Positions 9,102 through 19,391 are shown, numbered from the stretch's first letter. The stretch is 64,000 nt of DNA from Pseudomonas sp. MM211 (GCF_020386635.1 NZ_CP081942.1:682001-746000); one strand, 5' to 3'. Program-made: numbers and translations. Notes: generated from the sequence alone by a model not told the origin.

Positions 9102-10046
9102 ATGAACAACTTTTACAAGGTGGCGGGCGTAGGTGTGCTGTCCTGCGTGTTGATGCAGGGCGCCTGGGCTCAAGAGCCGGCCAGCTGCAAGCAGGTGCGT
9201 TTCGCCGAGATCGGCTGGGCCGACATCGCTGCTACCACTGGTGTCGCCATGACGCTGACCGAAGGCCTCGGCTACACGCCGCGCAAGACCATGGCCTCGG
9301 TGCCAATCGCCTTCACCGGCGTGAAGAACAAGCAGATCGACGTGTTCCTCGGTTACTGGGCGCCGTCGATGGACTCGGTGATCGAGCCGTTCACCAAGGA
9401 CAACAGCGTCAAGGTACTGCCCAAGGCCAACCTCGAAGGCGCCAAGTACACCCTGGCCGTGCCGACCTACGCCGCCGAAGCGGGCCTGAAGAGCTTTCAG
9501 GACATCGCCAAGTTCAAGGATCAGCTGGGCGGCAAGATCTACGGCATCGAGCCGGGTAACGACGGCAACCTGTTGATCGACGGCATGATCAAGGGCAACA
9601 CCTTCGATCTCGGCGACTTCAAGATGATCGAGTCCAGCGAGGCCGGCATGTTGGTGCAGGTGCAGCGCGCGATTCGCAAGAAGGAGCCAGTGGTCTTCCT
9701 CGGCTGGGCACCGCACCCGATGAACACTCAGCAGGACATCACCTATCTGTCCGGTGGTGATGACGTGTTCGGCCCGGATTATGGCGCCGCCAAGGTCTAC
9801 ACCGTGGTACCGCCCGATTACGAAGAGCGCTGCGCCAACGTCGGCAAGCTGCTCAACAACCTGCAATTCAACGTCGATATCGAAAGCCAGCTGATGGAAA
9901 AAGTGCTGGAGAAGAAAGACCCGGCCGACGTCGCCAAGGAGTGGATCAAGGCTAACCCGCAGGCGCTCGACGCCTGGCTGGAAGGCGTGACCACTTTCGA
10001 CGGCAAAGACGGCGTTGCTGCCGTGAAGAAATTCGTCGGGCTTTAA
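9102..10046 (+). CDS. cbcX: CbcX, periplasmic choline-binding protein
   Basis: The protein has 314 residues, with a signal peptide ending near WAQ at about residue 24. The body is an OpuAC-type substrate-binding domain with the aromatic-rich motifs GWADIAATTG, FLGYWAPSMD and FLGWAPHPM, which form the cage for a quaternary ammonium group. Length and motifs match choline-binding CbcX. GGATC precedes the ATG, and the gap to cbcW is 43 bases. The specific ligand (choline rather than betaine) is inferred from family resemblance and gene order. Confidence 0.85.
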   Translation: MNNFYKVAGVGVLSCVLMQGAWAQEPASCKQVRFAEIGWADIAATTGVAMTLTEGLGYTPRKTMASVPIAFTGVKNKQIDVFLGYWAPSMDSVIEPFTKDNSVKVLPKANLEGAKYTLAVPTYAAEAGLKSFQDIAKFKDQLGGKIYGIEPGNDGNLLIDGMIKGNTFDLGDFKMIESSEAGMLVQVQRAIRKKEPVVFLGWAPHPMNTQQDITYLSGGDDVFGPDYGAAKVYTVVPPDYEERCANVGKLLNNLQFNVDIESQLMEKVLEKKDPADVAKEWIKANPQALDAWLEGVTTFDGKDGVAAVKKFVGL

Positions 10047-10065
10047 ACGAGTCCGCACTCACCGC

Positions 10066-10089
10066 GACCCGACTGCTGGCAGCCGGGTC
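10066..10089 (+). other. Intercistronic hairpin between cbcX and the second binding-protein gene
   Basis: GACCCG (10066-10071) pairs with CGGGTC (10084-10089), with an inner CTG/CAG stem and a four-base loop. No T-run follows, so it is more likely an mRNA-stabilising or processing structure than a full terminator. Confidence 0.5.
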
Positions 10090-10261
10090 AGGTACAGACA
10101 GGCGACGCAAGATGCATCGCCCGTCCGCTGGGAGGCGTGCCTCCCATGCGCCCGGTTTCACCAGGGCCATGCCCTGCTCTGCACAGCCGGTGCCGCAAGG
10201 CCCGCAATCAGAACGAGCCAGTAAACCAACTGAACTGCCACTCACTGACGGAGCAAGACCT

Positions 10262-11122
10262 ATGCATAACTTTAAACGCCTCTGCCTGCAGAGCCTCGGC
10301 GTCGCCGCCCTGGCCATGGGCATGTCCAGCGCCATGGCGGCGGACAAACCCGCTTTAAAAATCGGCTACGTGAATGGCTGGGACGACAGCGTCGCCGTCA
10401 CCCACGTCGCTGGCGAAATTCTCAAGACCAAACTCGGTTACGACGTCACCCTGCAGCCGGTCGAACCCGCCATCATGTGGCAGGGCGTGGCCCGCGGTGA
10501 CCTCGATGCCACCCTCTCCGCTTGGCTGCCAGCCACCCATGGCGAATATTTCGAGAAGCTCAAGGACAAGGTCACCGTCCTGGGCACCAACTACGACGGC
10601 GCCAAGATCGGTCTGATCGTGCCGGATTACGTAGAAGCCAAGACCATCGCTGACCTGGAGAAATACGCCAAGGACTTCGACGGCAAGATTACCGGTATCG
10701 ATGCCGGCGCCGGCGTGATGCGCCGCGCCGAAGACGCGATCAAGGAGTACGACCTCAAGAGCATCAAGCTGATGCCGAGCTCGGGCCCAGGCATGGCCAC
10801 CGCCCTGACCCGCGCTGAGAAAGATCAGAAGCCAATCGTGGTGACGGGCTGGATCCCGCACTGGATGTTCGCGCAATGGAAACTGCGCTTCCTGGAAGAC
10901 CCGAAAAACGTCTTCGGCGAAGCCGAGCACGTCGACACCGTGGCCAACCCAGGCCTGGAAGCCAAGGCGCCAGAAGCCGCGGCCTTCCTCAAGAAGCTGT
11001 CGTGGAGCGCCGAGGAAGTGGGCGCGGTGATGCTGTCCATTCGTGATGGCGTGAAGCCGGAAGAAGCGGCCAAGCAGTGGATTGCCAAGAACCCGGATCG
11101 CGTCGCCGAATGGCTGAAGTGA
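10262..11122 (+). CDS. Second quaternary-amine substrate-binding protein (betaine-type)
   Basis: The protein has 286 residues; the signal peptide ends at AMAADK near residue 25. It is an OpuAC-type domain with GYVNGWDDSVAVT, TLSAWLPATHGEY and VTGWIPHWMF, the last two contributing tryptophans to the ligand cage. It differs from CbcX and resembles glycine betaine/proline betaine-binding proteins. In P. aeruginosa the CbcWV core is shared by separate choline, betaine and carnitine binding proteins (CbcX, BetX, CaiX). Here one of those alternatives is physically linked. The start at 10262 has a weak GGAGC-like site upstream. Confidence 0.8.
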   Translation: MHNFKRLCLQSLGVAALAMGMSSAMAADKPALKIGYVNGWDDSVAVTHVAGEILKTKLGYDVTLQPVEPAIMWQGVARGDLDATLSAWLPATHGEYFEKLKDKVTVLGTNYDGAKIGLIVPDYVEAKTIADLEKYAKDFDGKITGIDAGAGVMRRAEDAIKEYDLKSIKLMPSSGPGMATALTRAEKDQKPIVVTGWIPHWMFAQWKLRFLEDPKNVFGEAEHVDTVANPGLEAKAPEAAAFLKKLSWSAEEVGAVMLSIRDGVKPEEAAKQWIAKNPDRVAEWLK

Positions 11123-11127
11123 TCTGA

Positions 11128-12078
<951 letters not shown>

Positions 12079-12115
12079 AATGGCCTGTTAACGACCTTGC
12101 GAGCGGATGCAGTAA

Positions 12116-12262
12116 GGCGATAGCGGCCGGTGAGCAGAGCTTTCTTTTTGTAGGAGTGGCTTTAGCCGCGAGCTCTTTACACCTAGCTAAGCAAAATCGA
12201 GGCTAAAGCGGATCGCCGCCCGGCCTCTCCCACAAAAGCTCTGCTCACCGGCCGCTATCGCC
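12116..12262. repeat. BIME-type palindromic repeat between modA and modB
   Basis: A 28-base perfect inverted repeat (12116-12143 against 12235-12262) encloses paired REP cores (GGCTTTAGCC-type). A copy of the same element, inverted and lacking about 15 bases, lies at 21341-21449. The fold would stop or slow exonucleases and ribosomes between modA and modB. Confidence 0.9.
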
Positions 12263-12360
12263 ACTTTGCAGCCATCGATTTGAAATGCCGGAGCCCAAGT
12301 CGGAAGATCAGCAGCCGGCTCCGGCGCTTTTTCCCTCCACCACAGCTAAAAGGCCATTGC

Positions 12361-13044
12361 ATGCCCCTGGGGCCCAACGACTTTGCCGCCATTCTCCTCA
12401 CTCTGGAACTGGCCACTCTGACCACGGTGCTATTGCTGCTGGTCGGCACGCCCATCGCCTGGTGGCTGTCGCGTACAGACTCCTGGCTGAAGCGACCGAT
12501 CGGCGCCATCGTCGCCCTGCCGCTGGTGCTGCCGCCGACGGTGATCGGCTTCTACCTGCTGATCAGCATGGGACCCAACGGATTCTTCGGCCAACTGACC
12601 CAGGCACTCGGCCTGGGCACCCTGACCTTCACCTTCACCGGGCTGCTGATTGGCTCGGTGTTCTATTCCCTGCCGTTCGTGGTGCAGCCGTTGCAAAACG
12701 CCTTCGAAGCCATGGGCCGTGCGCCTCTGGAAGCAGCCGCGACACTGCGCGCAGGCCCCTGGGACACGTTCTTCAGCGTGGTGCTGCCACTGGCCAGGCC
12801 GGGCTTTCTCACTGCGGCGATCCTCGGTTTCGCCCACACCGTCGGTGAGTTCGGCGTGGTGCTGATGATCGGTGGCAACATTCCCGGCAAGACCCAGGTG
12901 GCTTCGGTGCAAATCTACAACCACGTGGAAACCATGGAGTACGCCCAGGCCCACTGGCTGGCGGGCGGCATGGTGGCGTTCTCCTTCCTGGTGCTGCTGG
13001 CGCTCTACTCCAGCGGCCGCCGCGGCCAGAAGGCCTGGACATGA
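12361..13044 (+). CDS. modB: ModB, molybdate ABC transporter permease
   Basis: A 227-residue integral membrane protein with about five or six spans. The permease coupling motif region [20 protein letters not shown] and [20 protein letters not shown] are characteristic of ModB/CysW-type permeases. ATG 12361 is taken as the start because the longer frame begins within the repeat region. It overlaps modC by four bases (ATGA), so translation is coupled. It forms the membrane pore for ModA-delivered molybdate. Confidence 0.93.
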   Translation: MPLGPNDFAAILLTLELATLTTVLLLLVGTPIAWWLSRTDSWLKRPIGAIVALPLVLPPTVIGFYLLISMGPNGFFGQLTQALGLGTLTFTFTGLLIGSVFYSLPFVVQPLQNAFEAMGRAPLEAAATLRAGPWDTFFSVVLPLARPGFLTAAILGFAHTVGEFGVVLMIGGNIPGKTQVASVQIYNHVETMEYAQAHWLAGGMVAFSFLVLLALYSSGRRGQKAWT

Positions 13045-14135
13045 GCGATTCCCGCATCCACGCCCGTTTCAGCCTGACGCATCCCGGCTTCACCTTGGAC
13101 GTCGACCTGCAGCTTCCCGGGCGCGGTGTCAGCGCCCTGTTCGGCCACTCAGGTTCGGGCAAGACCACCCTGCTGCGCTGCGTCGCCGGCCTGGAACGAC
13201 CGGGCAGCGGTTACCTGCAGATCAATGGCGAGACCTGGCAGGACAGCGCCAGCGGCATCTGGCTGCCGGCCCACCAGCGCCAGGTCGGCTACGTATTTCA
13301 GGACGCCAACCTGTTTCCCCACCTCTCGGTGTTGCGCAACCTGCAATTCGGTTTCAAGCGCATCGCCAAGGCCGAGCGGCGTGTACCTCTGGAGCAGGCG
13401 GTCGAACTGCTTGGCATCGAGCATTTGCTGGAGCGGCTGCCGGATCGTCTCTCCGGCGGTGAGCGCCAGCGCGTCGGCATGGCCCGCGCCCTGCTCACCA
13501 GCCCGCGCCTGCTGCTGATGGACGAGCCACTGGCGGCGCTGGATCTCAAACGCAAGGGCGAAGTGCTGCCCTACCTGGAACGCCTGCACGACGAGCTGGA
13601 TATCCCGATCCTCTACGTCAGCCACGCGCCGGATGAAGTGGCGCGTCTCGCCGATCATCTGGTGGTGCTCGACGAAGGCAGGGTCACGGCCAGCGGGCCA
13701 CTCAAGGAAACGCTGATCCGCAGCGACCTGCCCTTCATCTTCGAGGACGATGCCGAGGCAGTGATCGAAGGCCAGGTCGAGCGGCACGACGCGCACTACG
13801 ACCTGCTCGATATCAGGCTGCCTGGCAGCACGGCCTGCCTGCGGCTGGCCCACGCGCCGTTGCCGGCAGGCCGTCAGGTGCGGATCAAGATCAAGGCCCG
13901 TGACGTCAGCCTGAGCCTGGAACAGGCCCGGGACAGCAGCGTGCTCAACCTGCTGCCGGCGACGGTCGAACGCTGGTTCGAGCTGCCCAATCCAGCGCAC
14001 CGCCTGGTCGAACTGCAGCTCGGCGAGCAACGCATCATTGCGCGCATCACCCGCTACTCCTTCGACCAGTTGGATATCCGCGCCGGGCGACCGCTGTGGG
14101 CGCAGGTCAAATCGGTATCGCTGTTGGCGTCGTAA
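13041..14135 (+). CDS. modC: ModC, molybdate ABC transporter ATP-binding protein
   Basis: The protein has 364 residues. Walker A is GHSGSGKTT, the signature is [16 protein letters not shown], and Walker B is LLLMDEPL, with the switch histidine in [10 protein letters not shown]. Residues from about 290 form a C-terminal Mop (molbindin) domain that can bind molybdate and feed back on transport. It starts within the end of modB and closes the operon; a REP pair lies downstream. Confidence 0.93.
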   Translation: MSDSRIHARFSLTHPGFTLDVDLQLPGRGVSALFGHSGSGKTTLLRCVAGLERPGSGYLQINGETWQDSASGIWLPAHQRQVGYVFQDANLFPHLSVLRNLQFGFKRIAKAERRVPLEQAVELLGIEHLLERLPDRLSGGERQRVGMARALLTSPRLLLMDEPLAALDLKRKGEVLPYLERLHDELDIPILYVSHAPDEVARLADHLVVLDEGRVTASGPLKETLIRSDLPFIFEDDAEAVIEGQVERHDAHYDLLDIRLPGSTACLRLAHAPLPAGRQVRIKIKARDVSLSLEQARDSSVLNLLPATVERWFELPNPAHRLVELQLGEQRIIARITRYSFDQLDIRAGRPLWAQVKSVSLLAS

Positions 14136-14202
14136 GGCGCAACGGGCCCAGTAATACAAATGGCTACGAGGGGGCGCAAGCGGACATCGCGCGCTGCTGC
14201 TT

Positions 14203-14275
14203 TTGTGGGAGGGGCTTTAGCCGCGATTGTGCCTGTCTAGGCGTGAAGAGCTCGCGGCTAAAGCCCCTCCCACAA
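14203..14275. repeat. REP pair after modC
   Basis: A perfect 24-base inverted repeat: the arm at 14203-14226, which contains GGGAGGGGCTTTAGCC, is complementary to 14252-14275. It is related to, but diverged from, the repeats at 12116-12262 and 21341-21449. It lies between the convergent modC and the AAA+ gene and may act as a terminator. Confidence 0.85.
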
Positions 14276-14328
14276 GTTACGCGAACGTCTGCTTCCGCCT
14301 TTTAACCACCCGCTCACACAGTGTCGTA

Positions 14329-15279
14329 TCAGGAAGCCGCCAGCACCGGCGCCCTTGCCTCAGCACGCCGCAGCAATTCGCGCAGGGCGGCGAGTTGGGC
14401 GGCGTCGCCGTCATCGATCAACTGCTCGAGGGCGTGTTCGATGCGTTTCAACGGCGCTGCTGCTGGCAAGTTGAGGTGTTGCGCCTCGATCTCGTCGGCA
14501 CCGCAAACCAGCAGCGCGAAGTGCACGACGTTCTCCAGCTCACGGGTGTTGCCCGGCCAGTCGTGCCGTTCGAGCACGGCCTGGGCGGCGAGGCTGATGC
14601 CTGGTAGCGGCAGGCGCAGACGCTGGGCGTAGATACCCAGGAAGTATTCGGCCAGCGGCAGCACGTCGCCAACCCGCTCGCGCAGCGGCGGCAACTCGAG
14701 GCGGCCATCGCTCAGGTAATGGGCCAGGCGCTCGTCGAACTTGCCAGCCTTCACGGCCTGCCACAGGTCGATGCTGGTGGCGGCCACCAGGCGCACATCC
14801 AGCGGGGTCGGCTGTGCAGCGCCAACTCGCCAGGCTTCGCCGGTCTCCAGCACACTGAGCAACTGATCCTGCAGGGGCAGCGGCAGGTCGGCGATTTCGT
14901 CCAGATAGAGGGTGCCGCCGTTGGCGGAGCCCAGCCAGCCGGCGCGGCTGCTCGGCGCACCCTGATGGGCACCGGCCACGTAGCCGAACAACTCGGCCTC
15001 GGCGTGGTTGAGACTCAAACCGCTGCAGCTCAGGGCGACGAACAGGCCGGGGCGCTCACTGGCCCGGTGAATGTGCCGCGCCAGCAACTCTTTGCCAGTA
15101 CCGGTTTCGCCCTGGATCAGGATCGGCACGGGCAGACCGGCCAGGCGTTCGACTTCTTCGCGCAATTGCCGGGTTCGGGGGTCGATGAACACCAGCGCCT
15201 TGGCACGAATACTCAGCGGGCTCTTGTCCGCATCGGGAAAAATCAGCAGCGACTGGTCGCCAGCCGATGACAGGCTCAT
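14329..15279 (-). CDS. Atypical sigma54-activator-like AAA+ protein lacking a DNA-binding domain
   Basis: The protein has 316 residues. The central AAA+ domain of bacterial enhancer-binding proteins is present: Walker A GETGTGKE, Walker B GGTLYLDEIADL, and RERVGDVLPL with WPGNTRELENVV. Two family features are altered. The sigma54-contacting loop, normally GAFTGA, reads GAHQGA. There is also no Fis-type helix-turn-helix at the C-terminus, which ends in an alanine/leucine-rich helix. A short N-terminal segment replaces a sensor domain. The location next to oscA-sbp-cysTWA suggests a sulfur-related regulator, but how it would reach DNA or sigma54 is unclear. Confidence 0.75.
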   Translation of the reverse strand: MSLSSAGDQSLLIFPDADKSPLSIRAKALVFIDPRTRQLREEVERLAGLPVPILIQGETGTGKELLARHIHRASERPGLFVALSCSGLSLNHAEAELFGYVAGAHQGAPSSRAGWLGSANGGTLYLDEIADLPLPLQDQLLSVLETGEAWRVGAAQPTPLDVRLVAATSIDLWQAVKAGKFDERLAHYLSDGRLELPPLRERVGDVLPLAEYFLGIYAQRLRLPLPGISLAAQAVLERHDWPGNTRELENVVHFALLVCGADEIEAQHLNLPAAAPLKRIEHALEQLIDDGDAAQLAALRELLRRAEARAPVLAAS

Positions 15280-15379
15280 AAATCACTCTCTTTGACGGCA
15301 GGCCGCGAACGGCCGATGGAAAATGGGCTTGGTAAAGCGCGTTCAAGCCGCACCCTGTATGGCGCGGCGGCAGCAGTTG

Positions 15380-15961
15380 TCAGGCGCGGCGGCGCATCTG
15401 CTGCTCTATGCGGCTCTGCAACCGGAACAGATAGGCGAAGCCCTGCTCCCAGCGCTGGTGCCCGGATTTCACGTTGATGTGCCCGGCGCCGCTGAGGATG
15501 GCGGTCTCGCTGCCCCATTCGCGGGCCAGTTCGATGGCGCGCGCGGCACTGGCCGCCGAGTCGTTGTCGGAGCCGACCAGTTGGCTGGGGAATGGCAGCA
15601 GGTGCCGAGGAATCGGCGCGAAATTGCGCAGCGCTTCGGGGCAATTGGGGCGCTGTACATCGGCCGGAGCGACCAGTAGCGCACCGCGCACCCGGCGCAG
15701 CGATGCCACTGGCGCCTGCGCCGCCCAGTGAGCGACGGTGACGCAACCCAGGCTGTGGGCGATGAGAATCGCCGGCCTCGGGTCGGCGAGGATCTGCCTC
15801 TCCAGAGCGGCAACCCAATCCTCGCGGCGCGGCGTCAGCCAGTCCAGCTGCTCGACCCGCGCACTATTGGGCAGGCTGCGCTGCCAGTGGCTCTGCCAAT
15901 GGTCGTCGCCCGAGCCCTGCCAGCCCGGCACTATCAGGTATCGAATCGCTTCACTGCGCAT
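15380..15961 (-). CDS. RBBP9/YdeN-family alpha/beta serine hydrolase
   Basis: The protein has 193 residues from an ATG preceded by GGGAGG at correct spacing. Family hallmarks are PGWQGSGDDHWQSHW at the N-terminus, the nucleophile elbow AHSLGC, an acidic VGSDND stretch and the catalytic histidine in SGAGHINVKSG. The substrate is unknown; members are small cytosolic esterases or peptidases. The reading frame stays open upstream through a 21-bp repeat array, but the strong ribosome site favours this start. The nearby AAA+ protein is co-directional downstream. Confidence 0.8.
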   Translation of the reverse strand: MRSEAIRYLIVPGWQGSGDDHWQSHWQRSLPNSARVEQLDWLTPRREDWVAALERQILADPRPAILIAHSLGCVTVAHWAAQAPVASLRRVRGALLVAPADVQRPNCPEALRNFAPIPRHLLPFPSQLVGSDNDSAASAARAIELAREWGSETAILSGAGHINVKSGHQRWEQGFAYLFRLQSRIEQQMRRRA

Positions 15962-15978
15962 CGCGGCGCCTCCCGTAT

Positions 15979-16056
15979 CTGCATGTCGTGCAGCTGTAAG
16001 TGCATCGTGTGCAGTTGCATCTGCACCCTGTGCATTCACCTCTGCATGCCGTGCAG
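15979..16056. repeat. Four dyad sites with an exact 21-bp period
   Basis: Sites of the form CTGCA-N5-TGCAG start at 15979, 16000, 16021 and 16042. The first and last are perfect dyads; the middle two have one or two arm changes. The spacing equals two helical turns, so all four face the same side of DNA. They lie immediately upstream of the hydrolase gene and about 220 bases before oscA. This looks like a cooperative operator array; the regulator is unknown. Confidence 0.8.
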
Positions 16057-16098
16057 TGTAGGAGGGCAAAACAGAAACCAAAAAGAATAAGAACTTAT

Positions 16099-16196
16099 TT
16101 GCTTATTCCTCATAAGCAAATAGCGATCTGTGATGACCATAAATCGGCTATATACCCAGAAGAAATATAAATGTTCTTAAACAGTATTTTTAAGAA
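16099..16196. promoter_or_regulatory. AT-rich control region upstream of oscA with two palindromes
   Basis: A perfect nine-base inverted repeat (TTTGCTTAT at 16099-16107, ATAAGCAAA at 16113-16121) is followed by a second dyad (TTCTTAA at 16174-16180, TTAAGAA at 16190-16196). oscA and sulfate uptake genes in Pseudomonas answer to sulfur starvation through CysB, so CysB binding is the natural guess, but I have no experimental match. The drop in GC content marks a promoter region. Confidence 0.5.
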
Positions 16197-16278
16197 TATT
16201 TCAGATTCCCTAGTATCCGCTCCACGCCCCGCAGCCGACAGCCGTCGCACCGAGAACGAGGGCAAGGAGCCTTTAGCC

Positions 16279-16461
16279 ATGACCGCAACCCTTCGCAACC
16301 TGGAAGGCCAGGATGACGCCACCATCCTGCGTGAGATCCAAAGCGCCCTGAACGGCCTGAAGTTCGGCTCGGTAGAGATCACCGTGCACAACGGTCAGGT
16401 AGTACAGATCGAGCGCAAGGAAAAATTCCGCCTGCAGCCATCCGGTAGCAAGAACGCCTGA
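16279..16461 (+). CDS. oscA: OscA-family small sulfur-starvation protein
   Basis: A 60-residue protein, MTATLRNLEG to SGSKNA, with the DUF2292/YezD-like core LREIQSALNGLKFGSVEITVHNG and QIERKEKFR. OscA in Pseudomonas is needed for growth on organosulfur sources, particularly under chromate stress, and sits directly before the sulfate-binding protein gene as here. AAGGAG lies upstream of the ATG at 16279; the longer frame starting at 16171 has no ribosome site. The molecular function is unknown. Confidence 0.88.
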   Translation: MTATLRNLEGQDDATILREIQSALNGLKFGSVEITVHNGQVVQIERKEKFRLQPSGSKNA

Positions 16462-16619
16462 TCGCTGTTTCGCCAACCCGACGACGGGCCGCACATGAGA
16501 CTCACCATGAACCCCTATCGCTACTGCCGATGTAACCCACGAATGTCGCGCTGAGACCTGACATCGAAAAAACAAAGCCCAACACGCCAACACCGTATTC
16601 AGTATCGAGGAGCTCCACC

Positions 16620-17621
16620 ATGTCCATTCGCCGTTTCGCACTCGCTGCACTCGCCAGCGCCCTAGTAGCCGGCCCGGTTTCCGCCCAGACCCTGCTCAAC
16701 GTGTCCTACGACCCGACCCGTGAGCTGTACGTCGAATTCAACAAGGCCTTCAACAAGCACTGGCAGGAACAAGGCAACGAAGCCCTGACCATCCAGCAGT
16801 CTCATGGTGGCTCGGGCAAACAGGCGCGTGCCGTTATCGACGGCCTGCAGGCCGACGTGGTGACCCTGGCGCTTTCAGGCGACATCGACGCGATCAACCT
16901 GAACCAGCCGCTGATCGACAAGGACTGGCAGAAACGCCTGGCCGACAACAGCACCCCGTACACCTCGACCATCGTGTTCCTGGTTCGCAAGGGCAACCCG
17001 AAAGGCATCAAGGATTGGGATGACCTGGTCAAGGATGGCGTCGAAATCATCACCCCGAACCCGAAAACCTCCGGTGGTGCACGCTGGAACTTCCTCGCTG
17101 CCTGGGCTTACGCCAAGAAGAAATACGGCAGCGACGAAAAAGCCCTGGAATACGTGACCGAGCTGTACCGTCACGCGCCGGTTCTCGACACCGGTGCCCG
17201 CGGCGCGACCATCAGCTTCGTACAGCGTGGCCTGGGCGACGTGCTGCTGGCTTGGGAAAACGAAGCCTACCTGTCGCTGGCCGAAGAAGGCGGCGACCAA
17301 CTGGAAATCGTCACCCCGTCGCTGTCCATCCTCGCCGAACCGCCGGTAGCAGTCGTCGACAAGAACGTCGACCGCAAAGGCACCCGCAAGGCAGCCGAAG
17401 CCTACCTGCAGTACCTGTACAGCGAAGAAGGCCAGCGCATCGCCGCGAAGAACTTCTACCGTCCGCGTAACGCCGAAGTGGCAGCCGAGTTCAAGGATCA
17501 GTTCAAGGATCTGGATCTGGTCACCATCGACAAGGACTTCGGTGGCTGGGCCTCCGCACAGCCTAAGTACTTCGACGACGGCGGCGTGTTCGACGACATC
17601 TTCAAGAAGATCAATCAGTAA
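16620..17621 (+). CDS. sbp: Sbp, periplasmic sulfate-binding protein
   Basis: The protein has 333 residues. The signal peptide ends near VSAQTLL at residue 23, and mature motifs include [22 protein letters not shown] and [17 protein letters not shown], the sulfate-contacting segments of the Sbp/CysP family. GAGGAGC precedes the ATG. It feeds the CysTWA importer encoded downstream. A partial hairpin terminator after the gene would allow excess binding protein over permease. Confidence 0.95.
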   Translation: MSIRRFALAALASALVAGPVSAQTLLNVSYDPTRELYVEFNKAFNKHWQEQGNEALTIQQSHGGSGKQARAVIDGLQADVVTLALSGDIDAINLNQPLIDKDWQKRLADNSTPYTSTIVFLVRKGNPKGIKDWDDLVKDGVEIITPNPKTSGGARWNFLAAWAYAKKKYGSDEKALEYVTELYRHAPVLDTGARGATISFVQRGLGDVLLAWENEAYLSLAEEGGDQLEIVTPSLSILAEPPVAVVDKNVDRKGTRKAAEAYLQYLYSEEGQRIAAKNFYRPRNAEVAAEFKDQFKDLDLVTIDKDFGGWASAQPKYFDDGGVFDDIFKKINQ

Positions 17622-17638
17622 GCCACGCCTTATCGACG

Positions 17639-17671
17639 AAGCCCGCCACTCCTGAAGGATTGGCGGGCTTT
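17639..17671 (+). terminator. Intra-operon hairpin between sbp and cysT
   Basis: AAGCCCGCCA (17639-17648) pairs with TGGCGGGCTT (17661-17670) over a twelve-base loop. Only a short T-run follows, so attenuation or mRNA protection is more likely than full termination. Confidence 0.65.
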
Positions 17672-17701
17672 GCTCTGCGACCTGATTAAAAAGGACTCTC
17701 C

Positions 17702-18514
17702 ATGTCTCGTCGAACCTCCTCGGTCATACCCGGCTTCGGGCTGACTCTGGGCTACACCCTGACCTATCTCGCGCTGGTGGTGCTGATTCCGCTGGGTGCC
17801 ATGTTCCTGTTCTCGCTGCAGCTGTCGCTGGAGCAATGGTGGAACCTGATCACCAACCGCCAGGTGCTGTTCTCCCTCAAACTTTCCTTCGGCACCGCCC
17901 TGGCGGCGGCGCTGCTCAACGGCATCCTCGGCACCATCATTGCCTGGGTACTAGTGCGCTACACCTTTCCCGGCCGACGCATCATCGATGCCATGGTCGA
18001 CATGCCGTTCGCCCTGCCCACTGCGGTCGCGGGTATCGCACTGACCGCGCTGTACGCGCCCAACGGCATGATCGGCTCGCTGTTCCCCTTCAAGATCGCC
18101 TACACGCCGCTGGGCATCACCCTGGCACTGGTGTTCGTGACCCTGCCGTTCGTGGTGCGCACCCTGCAGCCGGTACTCGCCGATTTCCCCAAGGAAGTCG
18201 AAGAAGCGGCCTCCTGCCTGGGCGCCAAACCTCTTCAGGTGTTCTGGCACGTGCTGCTGCCAAGCCTGCTGCCCGCCTGGATCACCGGCTTCGCCCTGGC
18301 CTTCGCCCGTGGTGTCGGTGAGTACGGCTCCGTGGTGTTCATCGCCGGCAACATTCCGATGAAGACCGAGATTCTGCCGCTGTTGATCGTCTCCAAGCTG
18401 GATCAGTACGACTACCCGAGCGCCACCGCCATTGGCGTGCTGATGCTGGTGGTCTCGTTCGTCCTGCTGCTGCTGATCAACCTGCTGCAGCGCCGCATTC
18501 AGCCGCAAATCTGA
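17702..18514 (+). CDS. cysT: CysT (CysU), sulfate ABC transporter permease
   Basis: A 270-residue polytopic protein with six predicted spans. [20 protein letters not shown] is the ATPase-coupling loop, and [24 protein letters not shown] is the CysT signature region. It pairs with CysW to form the heterodimeric sulfate/thiosulfate channel. It starts 80 bases after sbp and lies 10 bases before cysW. Confidence 0.94.
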   Translation: MSRRTSSVIPGFGLTLGYTLTYLALVVLIPLGAMFLFSLQLSLEQWWNLITNRQVLFSLKLSFGTALAAALLNGILGTIIAWVLVRYTFPGRRIIDAMVDMPFALPTAVAGIALTALYAPNGMIGSLFPFKIAYTPLGITLALVFVTLPFVVRTLQPVLADFPKEVEEAASCLGAKPLQVFWHVLLPSLLPAWITGFALAFARGVGEYGSVVFIAGNIPMKTEILPLLIVSKLDQYDYPSATAIGVLMLVVSFVLLLLINLLQRRIQPQI

Positions 18515-18524
18515 GGAGCCCGTC

Positions 18525-19391
18525 ATGAGCCTTGCAACCCTTAGCAAGAACGCGGCTGCGCGCCCGGTACGCCGCCCCCCCGGCGCCATCACCCTGATCG
18601 TCATCGCCTGGGCGGTGTTCGCGGTGATTCTCGTGCTGCCGCTGTACATCGTCGTCACCCAGGGTCTGAGCCGTGGCCTGGAATTTTTCTGGGAGGCGAT
18701 CCGCGAGCCGGACGCCATTTCCGCGCTCAAGCTGACCCTGCTGGCCACGGCCATTTCCGTACCGCTGAACCTGGTATTCGGTGTCGCGGCGGCCTGGTCG
18801 GTGACCAAGTTCGAGTTCCGCGGCAAGAGCGTGCTGGTGACTCTGATCGACATGCCGTTCTCGGTATCGCCGGTGGTCGCCGGTCTGATCTACGTGCTGC
18901 TGTTCGGCGCGCAGAGCAAGCTGGCGCCGTACCTGCAGGATCAGAACCTGCAGATCATCTACGCCGTACCGGGCATCGTCCTGGCGACCATCTTCGTGAC
19001 CTTCCCCTTCGTCGCACGCGAACTGATCCCGCTGATGGAAGAACAGGGCACTACCGAAGAGGAAGCCGCACGCCTGCTCGGCGCCAATGGCTGGCAGATG
19101 TTCTGGCATGTCACGCTGCCTAACGTAAAATGGGCGCTGGTCTACGGCGTGGTGCTCTGCACGGCGCGGGCGATGGGCGAGTTTGGTGCGGTATCGGTGG
19201 TTTCCGGGCACATCCGCGGTTACACCAACACGCTGCCACTGCACATCGAGATTCTCTACAACGAATACAACATCGTCGCCGCGTTCAGCGTGGCCATCCT
19301 GTTGTTGGTCATGGCCCTGGTCGTGTTGCTGCTTCGCCAATGGAGCGAAGCGCGCTTGAGCCGGCAGCTCAAGACGAATCAGGACGATTGA
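18525..19391 (+). CDS. cysW: CysW, sulfate ABC transporter permease
   Basis: The protein has 288 residues. The coupling loop is [20 protein letters not shown], and [22 protein letters not shown] matches the CysW family. GAGGAGC ends just before the ATG, and the gene follows cysT by ten bases. Together with CysT and CysA it imports sulfate and thiosulfate bound by Sbp. Confidence 0.94.
   Translation: MSLATLSKNAAARPVRRPPGAITLIVIAWAVFAVILVLPLYIVVTQGLSRGLEFFWEAIREPDAISALKLTLLATAISVPLNLVFGVAAAWSVTKFEFRGKSVLVTLIDMPFSVSPVVAGLIYVLLFGAQSKLAPYLQDQNLQIIYAVPGIVLATIFVTFPFVARELIPLMEEQGTTEEEAARLLGANGWQMFWHVTLPNVKWALVYGVVLCTARAMGEFGAVSVVSGHIRGYTNTLPLHIEILYNEYNIVAAFSVAILLLVMALVVLLLRQWSEARLSRQLKTNQDD

Noticed and set aside
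15979..16056. CRISPR-like short repeats
   Set aside because: The 21-bp units are contiguous with no unique spacers of 30 or so bases and no cas genes; they read as phased dyads.
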